From Spirochaetaceae bacterium (GTDB lineage Bacteria > Spirochaetota > Spirochaetia > Treponematales > Treponemataceae), in the NCBI GenBank assembly GCA_017614995.1, contig JAGAAX010000014.1:62001-126000 (forward strand): a stretch of 64,000 bases of DNA, read 5' to 3'. Below, in pieces: positions 32,804 through 40,596 of the stretch; position 1 is the stretch's first letter; each line of letters opens with the position of its first letter. The translations under genes and the position numbers were made by a program. A model generated the notes under the pieces. That model saw nothing but the letters and a program-made list of their open reading frames with translations. It was not told the DNA's origin and made no database searches.

Positions 32804-33995
32804 CAAGCCTTTTATCGAAGTAGCGCATTATCAGGTTTGCAAGCACAAACAGGGCGCGCCCGGTGACGTCTTTCTCTCACAGAAAAACCCGGCAGACGGC
32901 AGAGTTATCACCACGCTTTCTGACGGACTTGGTTCAGGCATTAAAGCCGGTGTGCTTGCCACGCTTACAGCCACAATGGCGACGCGCTTTGTCGCTTCTG
33001 ACATTCCGGTAAAGCGCGCTGCTGAAATTATAATGAACACGCTGCCTGTCTGCCAAAACCGCGGCATAAGCTACGCGACATTTACGCTTGTCGATATTGA
33101 ACCGAATTCGACTGTGCGCGTTGTTGAATACGACAATCCGCCGTATATTCTGGTGCGCGAGCAGACTGTTGTTGAGCCTTTAAAAGACATTTCGACTTTT
33201 GAGCGCAAGGACAAGTCTACTGCCCCAAAAATCGAGGCGCACCTGCATTATTCGCAGTACGAGGCAAGACCGGGCGACAGGCTTGTGTTCTTTTCTGACG
33301 GCGTAACGCAGGCAGGCATGGGCAGCGCGGCGTTTCCTTTTGGGTGGGGACTGGCAAACGTGCAGGACTTTATCTTGAAGAAGATTCTGCTTGACCCTCA
33401 GATAAGCGCGCGAGATCTTGCGCGGCTTGTAGTCTGCGAGGCTTTGTTTCACGACAGCCACAAAGCAAAAGACGACATAACCTGCGGCGTAATCTATTCA
33501 AGAAAGCCGCGCGACCTGCTCATTATTACAGGCCCGCCAATGCACAAAGAAAACGACACAAACATTGCGCGTATTTTCAGTCTTTTTGACGGTAAAAAAG
33601 CCGTATGCGGCGGCACGACAGCCAATATTCTTGCAAGGGAACTTAACAGGCAGATTAGGGTTCAGCTAAAAGACCCCGACCCGACAGTTCCGCCTTTTTC
33701 TGAAATGGACGGCGCAGACCTGATTACAGAAGGCATTATAACGATGGGCAAGGTCGCTGAACTGCTTGAAAAAGGCGAACAGCCGTCTTATACACGTGTG
33801 AATGCGGCGACAAAGCTTGTCGAGATGATTCTTGACAGCGACCGCATTCAGTTTGTAGTCGGCACAAAAATCAACGAGGCACATCAAGACCCAAATATGC
33901 CTGTTGAGCTTGAAATAAGACGGAATGTAATTAAAAAGATTGCGGCAATGCTCGAAGAGAAGTATCTTAAAGAGGTGCATATTCAGTTTTTTTAA
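32793..33995 (+). CDS. SpoIIE-type PP2C serine phosphatase
   Basis: A 400-residue cytoplasmic protein. Residues 1 to about 235 form a SpoIIE/RsbU-like PP2C domain with metal-binding motifs TLSDGLGSG, FFSDGVTQAG and AKDDITCGVI. A further 160 residues are not recognised, though LLIITGPP and AVCGGTTANILA look like an ordered alpha/beta domain. ATG 32793 is preferred because AGAGG ends 6 nt upstream; ATG 32787 is too close. The gene overlaps the sensory hydrogenase by 11 bp. In related clusters of other anaerobes a PP2C phosphatase accompanies HydS. The target phosphoprotein is unknown; no kinase is encoded here. Confidence 0.88.
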   Translation: MNSDKPFIEVAHYQVCKHKQGAPGDVFLSQKNPADGRVITTLSDGLGSGIKAGVLATLTATMATRFVASDIPVKRAAEIIMNTLPVCQNRGISYATFTLVDIEPNSTVRVVEYDNPPYILVREQTVVEPLKDISTFERKDKSTAPKIEAHLHYSQYEARPGDRLVFFSDGVTQAGMGSAAFPFGWGLANVQDFILKKILLDPQISARDLARLVVCEALFHDSHKAKDDITCGVIYSRKPRDLLIITGPPMHKENDTNIARIFSLFDGKKAVCGGTTANILARELNRQIRVQLKDPDPTVPPFSEMDGADLITEGIITMGKVAELLEKGEQPSYTRVNAATKLVEMILDSDRIQFVVGTKINEAHQDPNMPVELEIRRNVIKKIAAMLEEKYLKEVHIQFF

Positions 33996-34020
33996 ATCTA
34001 CAGGCAACAAAGGAGATTTT

Positions 34021-34275
34021 ATGGAAAAGATTAAGGTTTCAATTTGCACAGGAACAGCTTGTTTCGTTATGGGTGCATCAGAGATTATGCTTCTTGAAGA
34101 CAATCTGCCGCAAGATTTGCGCGGCAAAGTCGAAGTTGAGGGCATTCCATGTCTTGAAAAATGCAAGGACTCGTCCTGCGGCAAAGCTCCTTTTGTGCTT
34201 GTAGGCGGCGAGGTTCTGCCGCAGGCAACAGTAACCTCTGTTATAGAAAAAATAAGGACGAAAATAAATGCTTAA
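34021..34275 (+). CDS. Thioredoxin-like [2Fe-2S] protein
   Basis: An 84-residue protein with cysteines in CTGTAC (residues 9-14) and PCLEKCKDSSC (near 43-53), a variant of the thioredoxin-like [2Fe-2S] pattern. AAGGAG precedes ATG 34021. The stop overlaps the next gene by 8 bp. It is the second protein of this fold in the operon and probably serves the group B-like hydrogenase that follows. Confidence 0.87.
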   Translation: MEKIKVSICTGTACFVMGASEIMLLEDNLPQDLRGKVEVEGIPCLEKCKDSSCGKAPFVLVGGEVLPQATVTSVIEKIRTKINA

Positions 34276-35731
34276 TCTCAACAATAAAACAGCTTTTATC
34301 AAGCGTGAAATTCTTGTGCGCATTGCGAAGCTTCAGCTTGAAGGAAAACTTGAGTCGCAGGTTTACAAAATCCCTGCGGAAATGGCGCCTAAAGGTTCTA
34401 CACCGCACCGCTGCTGCATCTACCACGACCGCGAGATTCTGCGTATGCGCACTATGGCGCGTCTCGGTTTTTCAGTTGAAGACGCCGATGACGAAAAGCC
34501 TTTAAACGAATTTGCTTCAGAGGCTTTGGAACGGAAGTCTCCGACATGGCCGATGCTTACTGTTTTGGACGAAGCCTGCAACGCCTGTGTGCGCACACAT
34601 TATATGGTAACAAACGCATGTCAGGGTTGTCTTGCCCGCCCATGTATGATGAACTGCGGCAAAAAGGCAATCGAAATTAAGAACGGACGCGCCCACATTG
34701 ACGAAGAAAAATGCGTCAACTGCGGTTTGTGTATGCAGAACTGTCCGTACCATGCAATTATCAAGATTCCTGTGCCATGCGAAGAAGCCTGTCCGGTGGG
34801 CGCAATCAGCAAAAACGAGAACGGCAAAGAGCGCATTGACTACGACAAATGTATTTTCTGCGGAAACTGCATGAGAGAGTGCCCTTTCGGCGCGATGATG
34901 GACAAAAGCCAGCTTGTTGACGTGCTTAAGCATATTATGGCAGGCAAAAAAGTTGTCGCCATGTACGCGCCGGCGATAGCCGCTCAATTCAGGGCAGCAC
35001 CAGGTCAGCTTGAAAGCGCGCTTCTAAAAGCAGGTTTCAGCCGCGTCTGGGAAGTTGCAATCGGTGCTGACATCTGCGCTGACAAAGAAGCGCACGAGTT
35101 TGAAGAGCGCATGAAAAACGGCGAAAAGCTCATGACAACGTCGTGCTGCTCGGCTTATGTGCGCGCTGTGCGCATTCATGTGCCGGAACTTGTGCCATGC
35201 ATCTCTGACACAAGAAGCCCGATGCACTATACGGCAGAACTTGCTAAAAAAGAAGACCCTGACTGCATAAGCGTTTTTATCGGACCATGTCTTGCAAAAC
35301 GCCGCGAGGGCTTTGACGACGAGCTTGTGGATTATGTTCTTTCAGTTGAAGAAATCGGTGCGCTTTTTATCGCAAAAGAAATTGATATTGCCAAAGAACC
35401 GGCCGCCGAGCTTGACACAATTCCGACTGCTTCGGCACGTAATTTTGCTATTACAGGCGGTGTCGCCGAGTCTGTAAAAATCAGGCTCAAAGACCCGTCA
35501 ATTCTAAGACCGGCTGTAATCAACGGACTTAACAAAGCCGGAATGAAGCAGCTCGCCTCTTACGGCAAGATTCAGGCCGACGCTGTACAGCAGACTGAAA
35601 CAGACCCGAACCTTGTCGAAGTAATGGCATGTGAGGGCGGCTGTATTGCAGGACCGGGTGTTGTAACAAACCCGAAAGTTGCCGCAATTCAGCTTAAGAA
35701 ATACGTTGAAGCCGGAATTCAGAACAAATAA
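34268..35731 (+). CDS. [FeFe]-hydrogenase, group B-like
   Basis: A 487-residue hydrogenase. Three [4Fe-4S] clusters are suggested by cysteines at 118-130, 149-159 and 195-205. The H-cluster motifs are TSCCSAYV (291-298, Cys293 and Cys294), GPCLAKR (339-345, Cys341) and MACEGGC (453-459, Cys455 and Cys459). The proton-relay Cys293 is kept, so the protein could be catalytic. The L2 motif has Gly-Pro in place of Met-Pro. This set fits group B [FeFe]-hydrogenases, which are ferredoxin-dependent in the few known cases. Maturases (HydE, HydF, HydG) are not in the window. No NAD- or flavin-binding subunits are present, so it is not a bifurcating complex. Confidence 0.9.
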   Translation: MLNLNNKTAFIKREILVRIAKLQLEGKLESQVYKIPAEMAPKGSTPHRCCIYHDREILRMRTMARLGFSVEDADDEKPLNEFASEALERKSPTWPMLTVLDEACNACVRTHYMVTNACQGCLARPCMMNCGKKAIEIKNGRAHIDEEKCVNCGLCMQNCPYHAIIKIPVPCEEACPVGAISKNENGKERIDYDKCIFCGNCMRECPFGAMMDKSQLVDVLKHIMAGKKVVAMYAPAIAAQFRAAPGQLESALLKAGFSRVWEVAIGADICADKEAHEFEERMKNGEKLMTTSCCSAYVRAVRIHVPELVPCISDTRSPMHYTAELAKKEDPDCISVFIGPCLAKRREGFDDELVDYVLSVEEIGALFIAKEIDIAKEPAAELDTIPTASARNFAITGGVAESVKIRLKDPSILRPAVINGLNKAGMKQLASYGKIQADAVQQTETDPNLVEVMACEGGCIAGPGVVTNPKVAAIQLKKYVEAGIQNK

Positions 35732-35734
35732 AAA

Positions 35735-35932
35735 CGAAAGGGACTGTCTGACAAACTTAAGAAAGTGTCATTTTCGGGCTTGACCTGAAAATCTTTCAGG
35801 CAAGATTGTCGCATCAAGTGCGACAATGACACAGGGTCACTGAGCGAAGTCGAAGTGACCCTCACAAAAATTCTGGTGATTTCGACTACGCTCAATCACC
35901 GGAATTCGACAAAGTGATTTGACAGCCCCTTC
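35735..35932. repeat. Composite palindromic element of about 200 bp
   Basis: Outer imperfect inverted ends start with CGAAAGGGACTGTC (35735-35748) and end with GACAGCCCCTTCG (35921-35933). Inside are three stems: ATTGTCGCA/TGCGACAAT (35805-35813 with 35819-35827), GGTCACT/AGTGACC (35835-35841 with 35854-35860), and an 11-bp stem with one mismatch (35871-35881 with 35894-35904). No gene. It separates the hydrogenase operon from the convergent ABC operon and may end both transcripts. Confidence 0.7.
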
Positions 35933-35938
35933 GTTTCG

Positions 35939-36718
35939 TTATTCGATGTTCAGTTTGTAGCGCAGAATCAAGTAGCAGATGGTAAACCAGATTGCTGAAA
36001 AAATCAGCGGAACAGCGAATAATATAATCATATCACTACTGCTAAATCCGCCTAATGATTTACATACATTAGTTTCAATACACAGACCTACAACAACAAC
36101 CATAATTTCTGCGACACGCTTAAAATTGCTGACCACATGGCTTGTACACATCGCCACAAAGAAAAGCATAATTCCTGACGAAAGCCAGAATAAATAACCG
36201 AATACCATGCGCAATATGTCCAGAGATTTCTCATTTGAAAACCAAAAAAGAAAATCCTCCCAACCGTTCCATGCGGTAAAAGATGCTGAAAAACCGACGA
36301 TTGTACAAATTAGACCCCAGATAAGGCAGCTTACAAGCTTGCTTGCAAGATGGTTTGAAATTCCTACTGGAAGAGAAAAATTAAGATAAGCTTCTCTGCC
36401 AAAAAATGACTTCTTGAATCTTCCGCAAAGTATTACAATGCTTATACATACAGAAGCCGTAAGCAGACTGAAGCACACAAACGACATAATTCCTTCTGCT
36501 TCAAAAAAGAAGCTGCCTGAACTGTTTTCAAAAGCGACTTTGCTTGCAAGTGCAAAGCGTGTCAGTACACCAATAATCAGCACTGCGCAATAAATCGGTA
36601 CAAGCGTCCTGCATGAAGCAGAAAGTTCATATTTGAGCAGCTTGAAAAATCTGATAAACGAAAGCTTTAGATCAGCAAAAAAGTCTTTATTATTTTCAAG
36701 TTTTGTTTCTGTCAGCAT
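35939..36718 (-). CDS. ABC transporter membrane subunit (YtrC/D-like)
   Basis: A 259-residue integral membrane protein with about six hydrophobic helices and a short polar N-terminus. It overlaps the ATPase gene by 7 bp. With the ATPase and the GntR regulator it forms the layout of ytrABC-type operons, which respond to cell-wall-active compounds in Bacillus. No sequence motif is diagnostic; the call rests on topology and context. Confidence 0.8.
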   Translation of the reverse strand: MLTETKLENNKDFFADLKLSFIRFFKLLKYELSASCRTLVPIYCAVLIIGVLTRFALASKVAFENSSGSFFFEAEGIMSFVCFSLLTASVCISIVILCGRFKKSFFGREAYLNFSLPVGISNHLASKLVSCLIWGLICTIVGFSASFTAWNGWEDFLFWFSNEKSLDILRMVFGYLFWLSSGIMLFFVAMCTSHVVSNFKRVAEIMVVVVGLCIETNVCKSLGGFSSSDMIILFAVPLIFSAIWFTICYLILRYKLNIE

Positions 36719-37410
36719 TTGAATTCCTCCCTGAAAAGAGCGTCGATAGAAGTACCGGTTTGCTGTCTTATTTCGTCAACATCGCCGGAACGTACAATCG
36801 AGCCGTTTTTGATAAAGACTGCGTGTGTCAGAACCGGCTCTACGTCTGCAATCAAGTGCGTAGAGATAAGCACAGCAGCGTCCTCGTTATAATTGCCGAT
36901 TATCGTGTTTAGGATATAATCGCGGGCAGCCGGGTCTACGCCGCCAATCGGCTCATCAAGCAAATAGAGCTTTGCCTTGCGAGACATCGTAAGAATAAGC
37001 TGAACCTTTTCACGCGTGCCTTTTGAGAGCGCCTTCAACATGCTTTCCTTTTTGATGTCAAGCCGCTGAATCATGTCGTAGGCTTTTGCCTTGTCAAAAT
37101 CAGCGTAAAAATCTTCAAAAAGTTTCACAAGCTGGTTTACAGACATCCAGTCGTTAAGATAGTCGTGGTCAGGCAGATAAGACACAACTTCTTTTGTCTT
37201 TACGCCCGGTTTGTTGCCGTCAATCAGCACGCTTCCGCTTGTAACGGTGAGAAGCCCTGCCGCAATCTTTATAAATGTGCTTTTGCCTGAACCGTTCGGC
37301 CCAAGCAGCCCTATTACCGAACCGGAAGGCAGCTCCAAATCAACATTATTCAACGCTCTTGTGCTGCCATATTGTTTTGTCAAACCATGACAAGAAAGAA
37401 TTACTGACAT
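36712..37410 (-). CDS. ABC transporter ATPase (YtrB-like)
   Basis: A 232-residue ATPase with Walker A GPNGSGKS (about 36-43), signature LSKGTREK and Walker B KLYLLDEPIGGVD, followed by the switch His in STHLI. The signature LSKGxREK is typical of ATPases paired with YtrA-type regulators. It overlaps the regulator gene by 10 bp and the permease by 7 bp, giving a tightly coupled three-gene operon. Confidence 0.93.
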   Translation of the reverse strand: MSVILSCHGLTKQYGSTRALNNVDLELPSGSVIGLLGPNGSGKSTFIKIAAGLLTVTSGSVLIDGNKPGVKTKEVVSYLPDHDYLNDWMSVNQLVKLFEDFYADFDKAKAYDMIQRLDIKKESMLKALSKGTREKVQLILTMSRKAKLYLLDEPIGGVDPAARDYILNTIIGNYNEDAAVLISTHLIADVEPVLTHAVFIKNGSIVRSGDVDEIRQQTGTSIDALFREEFKC

Positions 37411-37781
37411 TTCTGCTCCTCCTGTTTAAGTGCTTTTTCTATAATGCTTAAAAGCGAGTTTTTGTCATAACCTAATTTTTCCATACGCTGAATAAAAGAC
37501 CTTATCTCAGCGTCAGCCACATCTTTCCTCATTTTTTCAATCTGTTCATTGTTGTCGGTTATAAACCTGCCGCTCGTCCTTTCTGTACGTACAAGCTCAA
37601 GCCGCTCAAGCTCCGCAAGAGCCTTCTGCATCGTGTTCGGATTTACACCGGCTTCTAAAGCCAAGTCTCTTACAGGCAGAACCTTGCTGTTCGGTGCAAG
37701 TTCACCCGAAAGTATGCTGCTCTTAAAAGACTCAACAATCTGAAGATAAATCGGTGAATTAGTATCAAACTGAAACTTCAT
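37401..37781 (-). CDS. GntR family repressor, YtrA subfamily
   Basis: A 126-residue regulator: an N-terminal winged helix (about 1-75, with SPIYLQIVESFKSSI and AGVNPNTMQKALAELERL) and a short helical tail, the compact form that defines the YtrA subfamily. A strong Shine-Dalgarno AGGAGG precedes ATG 37781. A 16-bp perfect palindrome lies over its own -10 box, so it very probably represses its own operon and is relieved by a ligand. Confidence 0.93.
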   Translation of the reverse strand: MKFQFDTNSPIYLQIVESFKSSILSGELAPNSKVLPVRDLALEAGVNPNTMQKALAELERLELVRTERTSGRFITDNNEQIEKMRKDVADAEIRSFIQRMEKLGYDKNSLLSIIEKALKQEEQKCQ

Positions 37782-37809
37782 AAAACCTCCTTCTGCTGTT
37801 GTTGTATTA

Positions 37810-37847
37810 CTGTACTGTTGTATTAAGTGAATAATACAACAGTACAG
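37810..37847. promoter_or_regulatory. GntR operator: 16-bp perfect inverted repeat
   Basis: CTGTACTGTTGTATTA (37810-37825) and its exact complement (37832-37847) are separated by 6 bp. The right arm covers the -10 box on the minus strand. A further half site (TTGTATTAC) lies just left of it. Confidence 0.88.
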
Positions 37848-37859
37848 CTAGCCTGTCAA
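37831..37859 (-). promoter_or_regulatory. Promoter of the GntR-ABC operon
   Basis: A consensus TTGACA (37854-37859) and TATTAT (37831-37836) are 17 bp apart. Confidence 0.85.
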
Positions 37860-37962
37860 CCTTTTCCTCGCTTTTCCTGCACAAAGTTAATGACACCAAA
37901 TATTAAAGTGCTGTAGTATATTTGTTGGACGCCAATTTAGGCGCATTTCAGGAAAACGGAAA

Positions 37963-38382
37963 ATGCTAAAAATAGAATATGTAACAGCAAAAGACAAAGC
38001 CTTTTGGTACACTCTCGACAAGCACCTGCCGGAAAGCGAATTTGAGAACAAGGTTCAAAATAAACAGGGCTATGTACTTTTTGCAGATGATAAGCCTGCC
38101 GGATTATTAAGGTATAATCTTTTCTGGGACAATACGCCGTTCTGTACCATGCTTTTTATTGAATGGAAGGAACAGCATAAAGGTTATGGAAAAAAACTGT
38201 TAAGCCACTGGGAACAAGACATGAAAACCAGAGGTTACGGAATGGTTCTGACATCAACACAAGTTGACGAAACCGCACAAAATTTCTACAGAGCAAATGG
38301 TTATAATGACTGCGGCGGTCTCATAATGAATATTCCCGGTTTTGAACAGCCAATGGAAATGTTTTTGAGCAAAGCGTTATAA
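37963..38382 (+). CDS. GNAT family N-acetyltransferase
   Basis: A 139-residue single-domain acetyltransferase. The acetyl-CoA-binding motif A is EQHKGYGKKLLSHW (about 69-82), preceded by the strand TMLFIEW and followed by the C-terminal QNFYRANGYNDCG motif B region. The substrate is not predictable. It stands alone, ahead of the NhaD-like operon, and its leader contains a small GCC/GGC hairpin. Confidence 0.87.
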   Translation: MLKIEYVTAKDKAFWYTLDKHLPESEFENKVQNKQGYVLFADDKPAGLLRYNLFWDNTPFCTMLFIEWKEQHKGYGKKLLSHWEQDMKTRGYGMVLTSTQVDETAQNFYRANGYNDCGGLIMNIPGFEQPMEMFLSKAL

Positions 38383-38436
38383 GCTTTGTTTAATGCTGCT
38401 TTTTCAAACGTAACAGAGCGCATATAATGCAAAATA

Positions 38437-38465
38437 TTGCATTGTTTTCAATTATTCGATATACT
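38437..38465 (+). promoter_or_regulatory. Promoter of the NhaD-like gene, leaderless layout
   Basis: TTGCAT (38437-38442) and TATACT (38460-38465) are 17 bp apart. Seven bases separate the -10 box from ATG 38473, and no Shine-Dalgarno exists. Confidence 0.55.
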
Positions 38466-38472
38466 TTGCGCC

Positions 38473-39822
38473 ATGTTAGCACAAATTTTAGCCGTTTCAA
38501 TTTTTGTTGTAATGTTCGTGCTCATCATCTTTGAGATTTTTGAGCGCCATTACATCACTTTAGTTTGCGGTGCACTGACACTGCTCCTGGTTTTCGGGCT
38601 CGGCATGAAAAGCATGACCGCAGTTATAGACACAATCAACTTCAAAAGCATTTTCACTTTAAGCTTTTGGTATGCCGCAGGACATGCAGAAGAATCTTCA
38701 AGCGGCATCAACTGGGCAACAATCATTTTTATTGCCGGAATGATGGTCATGGTTGAAGGCATGGCACGCGTAGGCTTTTTCAGATGGCTCTGTATGCTTC
38801 TTGCAAAAGCTGTAAAATATCAGATTCTGCCGATTTTTGTTACGTTCATGATTATGTCAGGCGTGCTTGCAATGTTCATCGACTCAATTACGGTTATTCT
38901 GTTTCTTGCAGCCGTTACTGTTGAGTTAAGCCAGCTCTTAAAGTTCAACCCGCTGCCGATGATTCTTTCTGAAATTTTCTGCGCCAACTTGGGCGGCAGT
39001 GCGACAATGTGCGGTGACCCGCCAAACATCATCATCGGAACTTCTTTCGGCTATTCATTTACAGACTTTATCTTGAACACAGGCGCAATTGCCGGTATCA
39101 GCATGATTTTCACGCTCTTGTTCTTCTATTTCTCTTTCCGCAAAGATTTGGCTACAAAAGAAACTGTAGATACTTCAGATTTTCCGACACCGGAAAGCGC
39201 AATTACAGACAAGAAAGGCTTTATCGTAAGCACAATCATCTTTCTTACAGCAATCGTGCTTCTTGTTACACACGCAACAACAGGGCTTACAGTTGCAACA
39301 ATCGGAACATTTATCGCAATTATCACACTGATTACTTCAGCAAAATATATACCCGAACTGATGTCAAAAGTCGATTACAAGACGCTTCTGTTCTTTATCG
39401 GGCTGTTCATCGTAGTCGGCGGTCTTGAGCAGACAGGAATTCTTGAAATTGTTGCAGGTTTTATTGGCAAAATTTCCGGCGGTAACGTATACTTAATGAT
39501 AGCCATTATCATCTGGGTTAGCGCAATCGCAAGTGCGTTTGTAGACAACATTCCGTTTGCAGCAACAATGATTCCGGTTGTGCAGTCACTTGCTGCTACA
39601 ACAGGCGTAAGCCTCCCGACAATGACTTGGGCTCTTGCAATGGGCACAGACATTGGCGGCAGTGCAACTCCAATCGGAGCAAGCGCAAACGTTGTCGGAA
39701 CTTCCGTTGCGGCTAAAGCCGGTTATCCTGTAAGCTGGGGACTTTACTGTAAAAAAGCAGTTCCAGCGACGATAATTGTAATGGCTATTAGTACAATCAG
39801 CATCTTTATAAGATATCTGTAA
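38473..39822 (+). CDS. ArsB/NhaD-type ion transporter
   Basis: A 449-residue membrane protein with about twelve helices. The motifs are those of the ArsB/NhaD permease family: GSATMCGDPPNIIIG (near residues 176-190), SAFVDNIPFAATMIP and the late repeat GGSATPIGASANVVG, which together form the two re-entrant ion-binding loops. It is likely a Na+/H+ antiporter or anion transporter; the family cannot be split further by eye. ATG 38473 is chosen over an in-frame TTG at 38437 because that TTG is the probable -35 box. A cytidylate-kinase-like gene follows 13 bp later. Confidence 0.88.
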   Translation: MLAQILAVSIFVVMFVLIIFEIFERHYITLVCGALTLLLVFGLGMKSMTAVIDTINFKSIFTLSFWYAAGHAEESSSGINWATIIFIAGMMVMVEGMARVGFFRWLCMLLAKAVKYQILPIFVTFMIMSGVLAMFIDSITVILFLAAVTVELSQLLKFNPLPMILSEIFCANLGGSATMCGDPPNIIIGTSFGYSFTDFILNTGAIAGISMIFTLLFFYFSFRKDLATKETVDTSDFPTPESAITDKKGFIVSTIIFLTAIVLLVTHATTGLTVATIGTFIAIITLITSAKYIPELMSKVDYKTLLFFIGLFIVVGGLEQTGILEIVAGFIGKISGGNVYLMIAIIIWVSAIASAFVDNIPFAATMIPVVQSLAATTGVSLPTMTWALAMGTDIGGSATPIGASANVVGTSVAAKAGYPVSWGLYCKKAVPATIIVMAISTISIFIRYL

Positions 39823-39835
39823 AAACGGGGAAATT

Positions 39836-40438
39836 ATGGGCAAACAAGTAATCATTTCTATCGGACGTGAATACGGAAGCGCAGGTCATTTGATTGCCGA
39901 AAAACTGGCAGCAAAACTGAACATGGATCTTTACGACAGAAACCTTCTTGATGAAGTTGCAGACGTCAAGCATGTTGATACAAACAATTTGTCAAAATAC
40001 GACGAAAAGCCGCACCGTCTTTTCGGCAGCAGAACAGTAAGGGGCTATTCAAATTCGCCAGAAGCAAATGTTGCGCAGCTTCAGCTTGCACTGCTTAAGT
40101 CAAAGGCAGCAGACGGAGATTCGTTTGTAATTGTCGGACGCTGTGCAGACGACATCTTTAGAGGAATGGAAAACTTCATTTCAATTTTTATTTATGCTGA
40201 CAGAGAAGCCCGCATAAAGCGCGTATTGGAACGCCATCCACAACTTGACGAAAAACAGGCTATCAAAAAGATTGAACGCCACGACAGAAACAGAGCAGCC
40301 TACCACAACTACTTTGCGAAAGGCGGCAAGTGGGGCGACAAGGCAAACTACGATTTGTGCGTAAACTCCACAAGACTTGGTCTTGAAGGCACAGTTGACT
40401 TTTTGTGCAAGTACATCGAGCAGCGGCTCGGCCACTGA
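39836..40438 (+). CDS. Cytidylate-kinase-like family protein
   Basis: A 200-residue protein of the cytidylate kinase-like (Cytidylate_kin2) family. The P-loop region is variant: ISIGREYGSAGHLIAEKL at residues 7-24. An FVIVGRCADDI segment and a lid region rich in Arg (RIKRVLERH, IERHDRNRAAYHNYF) follow. These proteins often sit next to transporter genes and the substrate is unknown. It is co-transcribed with the NhaD-like gene, with GGGGAAA as Shine-Dalgarno, and a terminator follows directly. Confidence 0.87.
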   Translation: MGKQVIISIGREYGSAGHLIAEKLAAKLNMDLYDRNLLDEVADVKHVDTNNLSKYDEKPHRLFGSRTVRGYSNSPEANVAQLQLALLKSKAADGDSFVIVGRCADDIFRGMENFISIFIYADREARIKRVLERHPQLDEKQAIKKIERHDRNRAAYHNYFAKGGKWGDKANYDLCVNSTRLGLEGTVDFLCKYIEQRLGH

Positions 40439-40446
40439 TAAGAAAG

Positions 40447-40483
40447 GCACTGTTTTGGTTTAACCGCCAGAACAGTGCTTTTT
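40447..40483 (+). terminator. Rho-independent terminator
   Basis: GCACTGTT (40447-40454) pairs with AACAGTGC (40471-40478), then five Ts. It ends the transporter/kinase-like operon. Confidence 0.88.
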
Positions 40484-40507
40484 CATTTTAAAGACAGTCA
40501 AAAAAAG

Positions 40508-40536
40508 TTGTATAAATACTCTTTATAGTCTATACT
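40508..40536 (+). promoter_or_regulatory. Promoter of the diguanylate cyclase gene
   Basis: TTGTAT (40508-40513) and TATACT (40531-40536) are 17 bp apart. Confidence 0.55.
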
Positions 40537-40596
40537 TTTTATAGTTGGTTGTTCCAACAAAAACACAAGAAGGAACATTCTAAAAAGTTGAAGCGC

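Noticed and set aside
30819-35731. An electron-bifurcating HydABC hydrogenase
   Set aside because: There is no NuoF-like flavin/NAD-binding subunit; the genes fit a sensory plus group B-like set.
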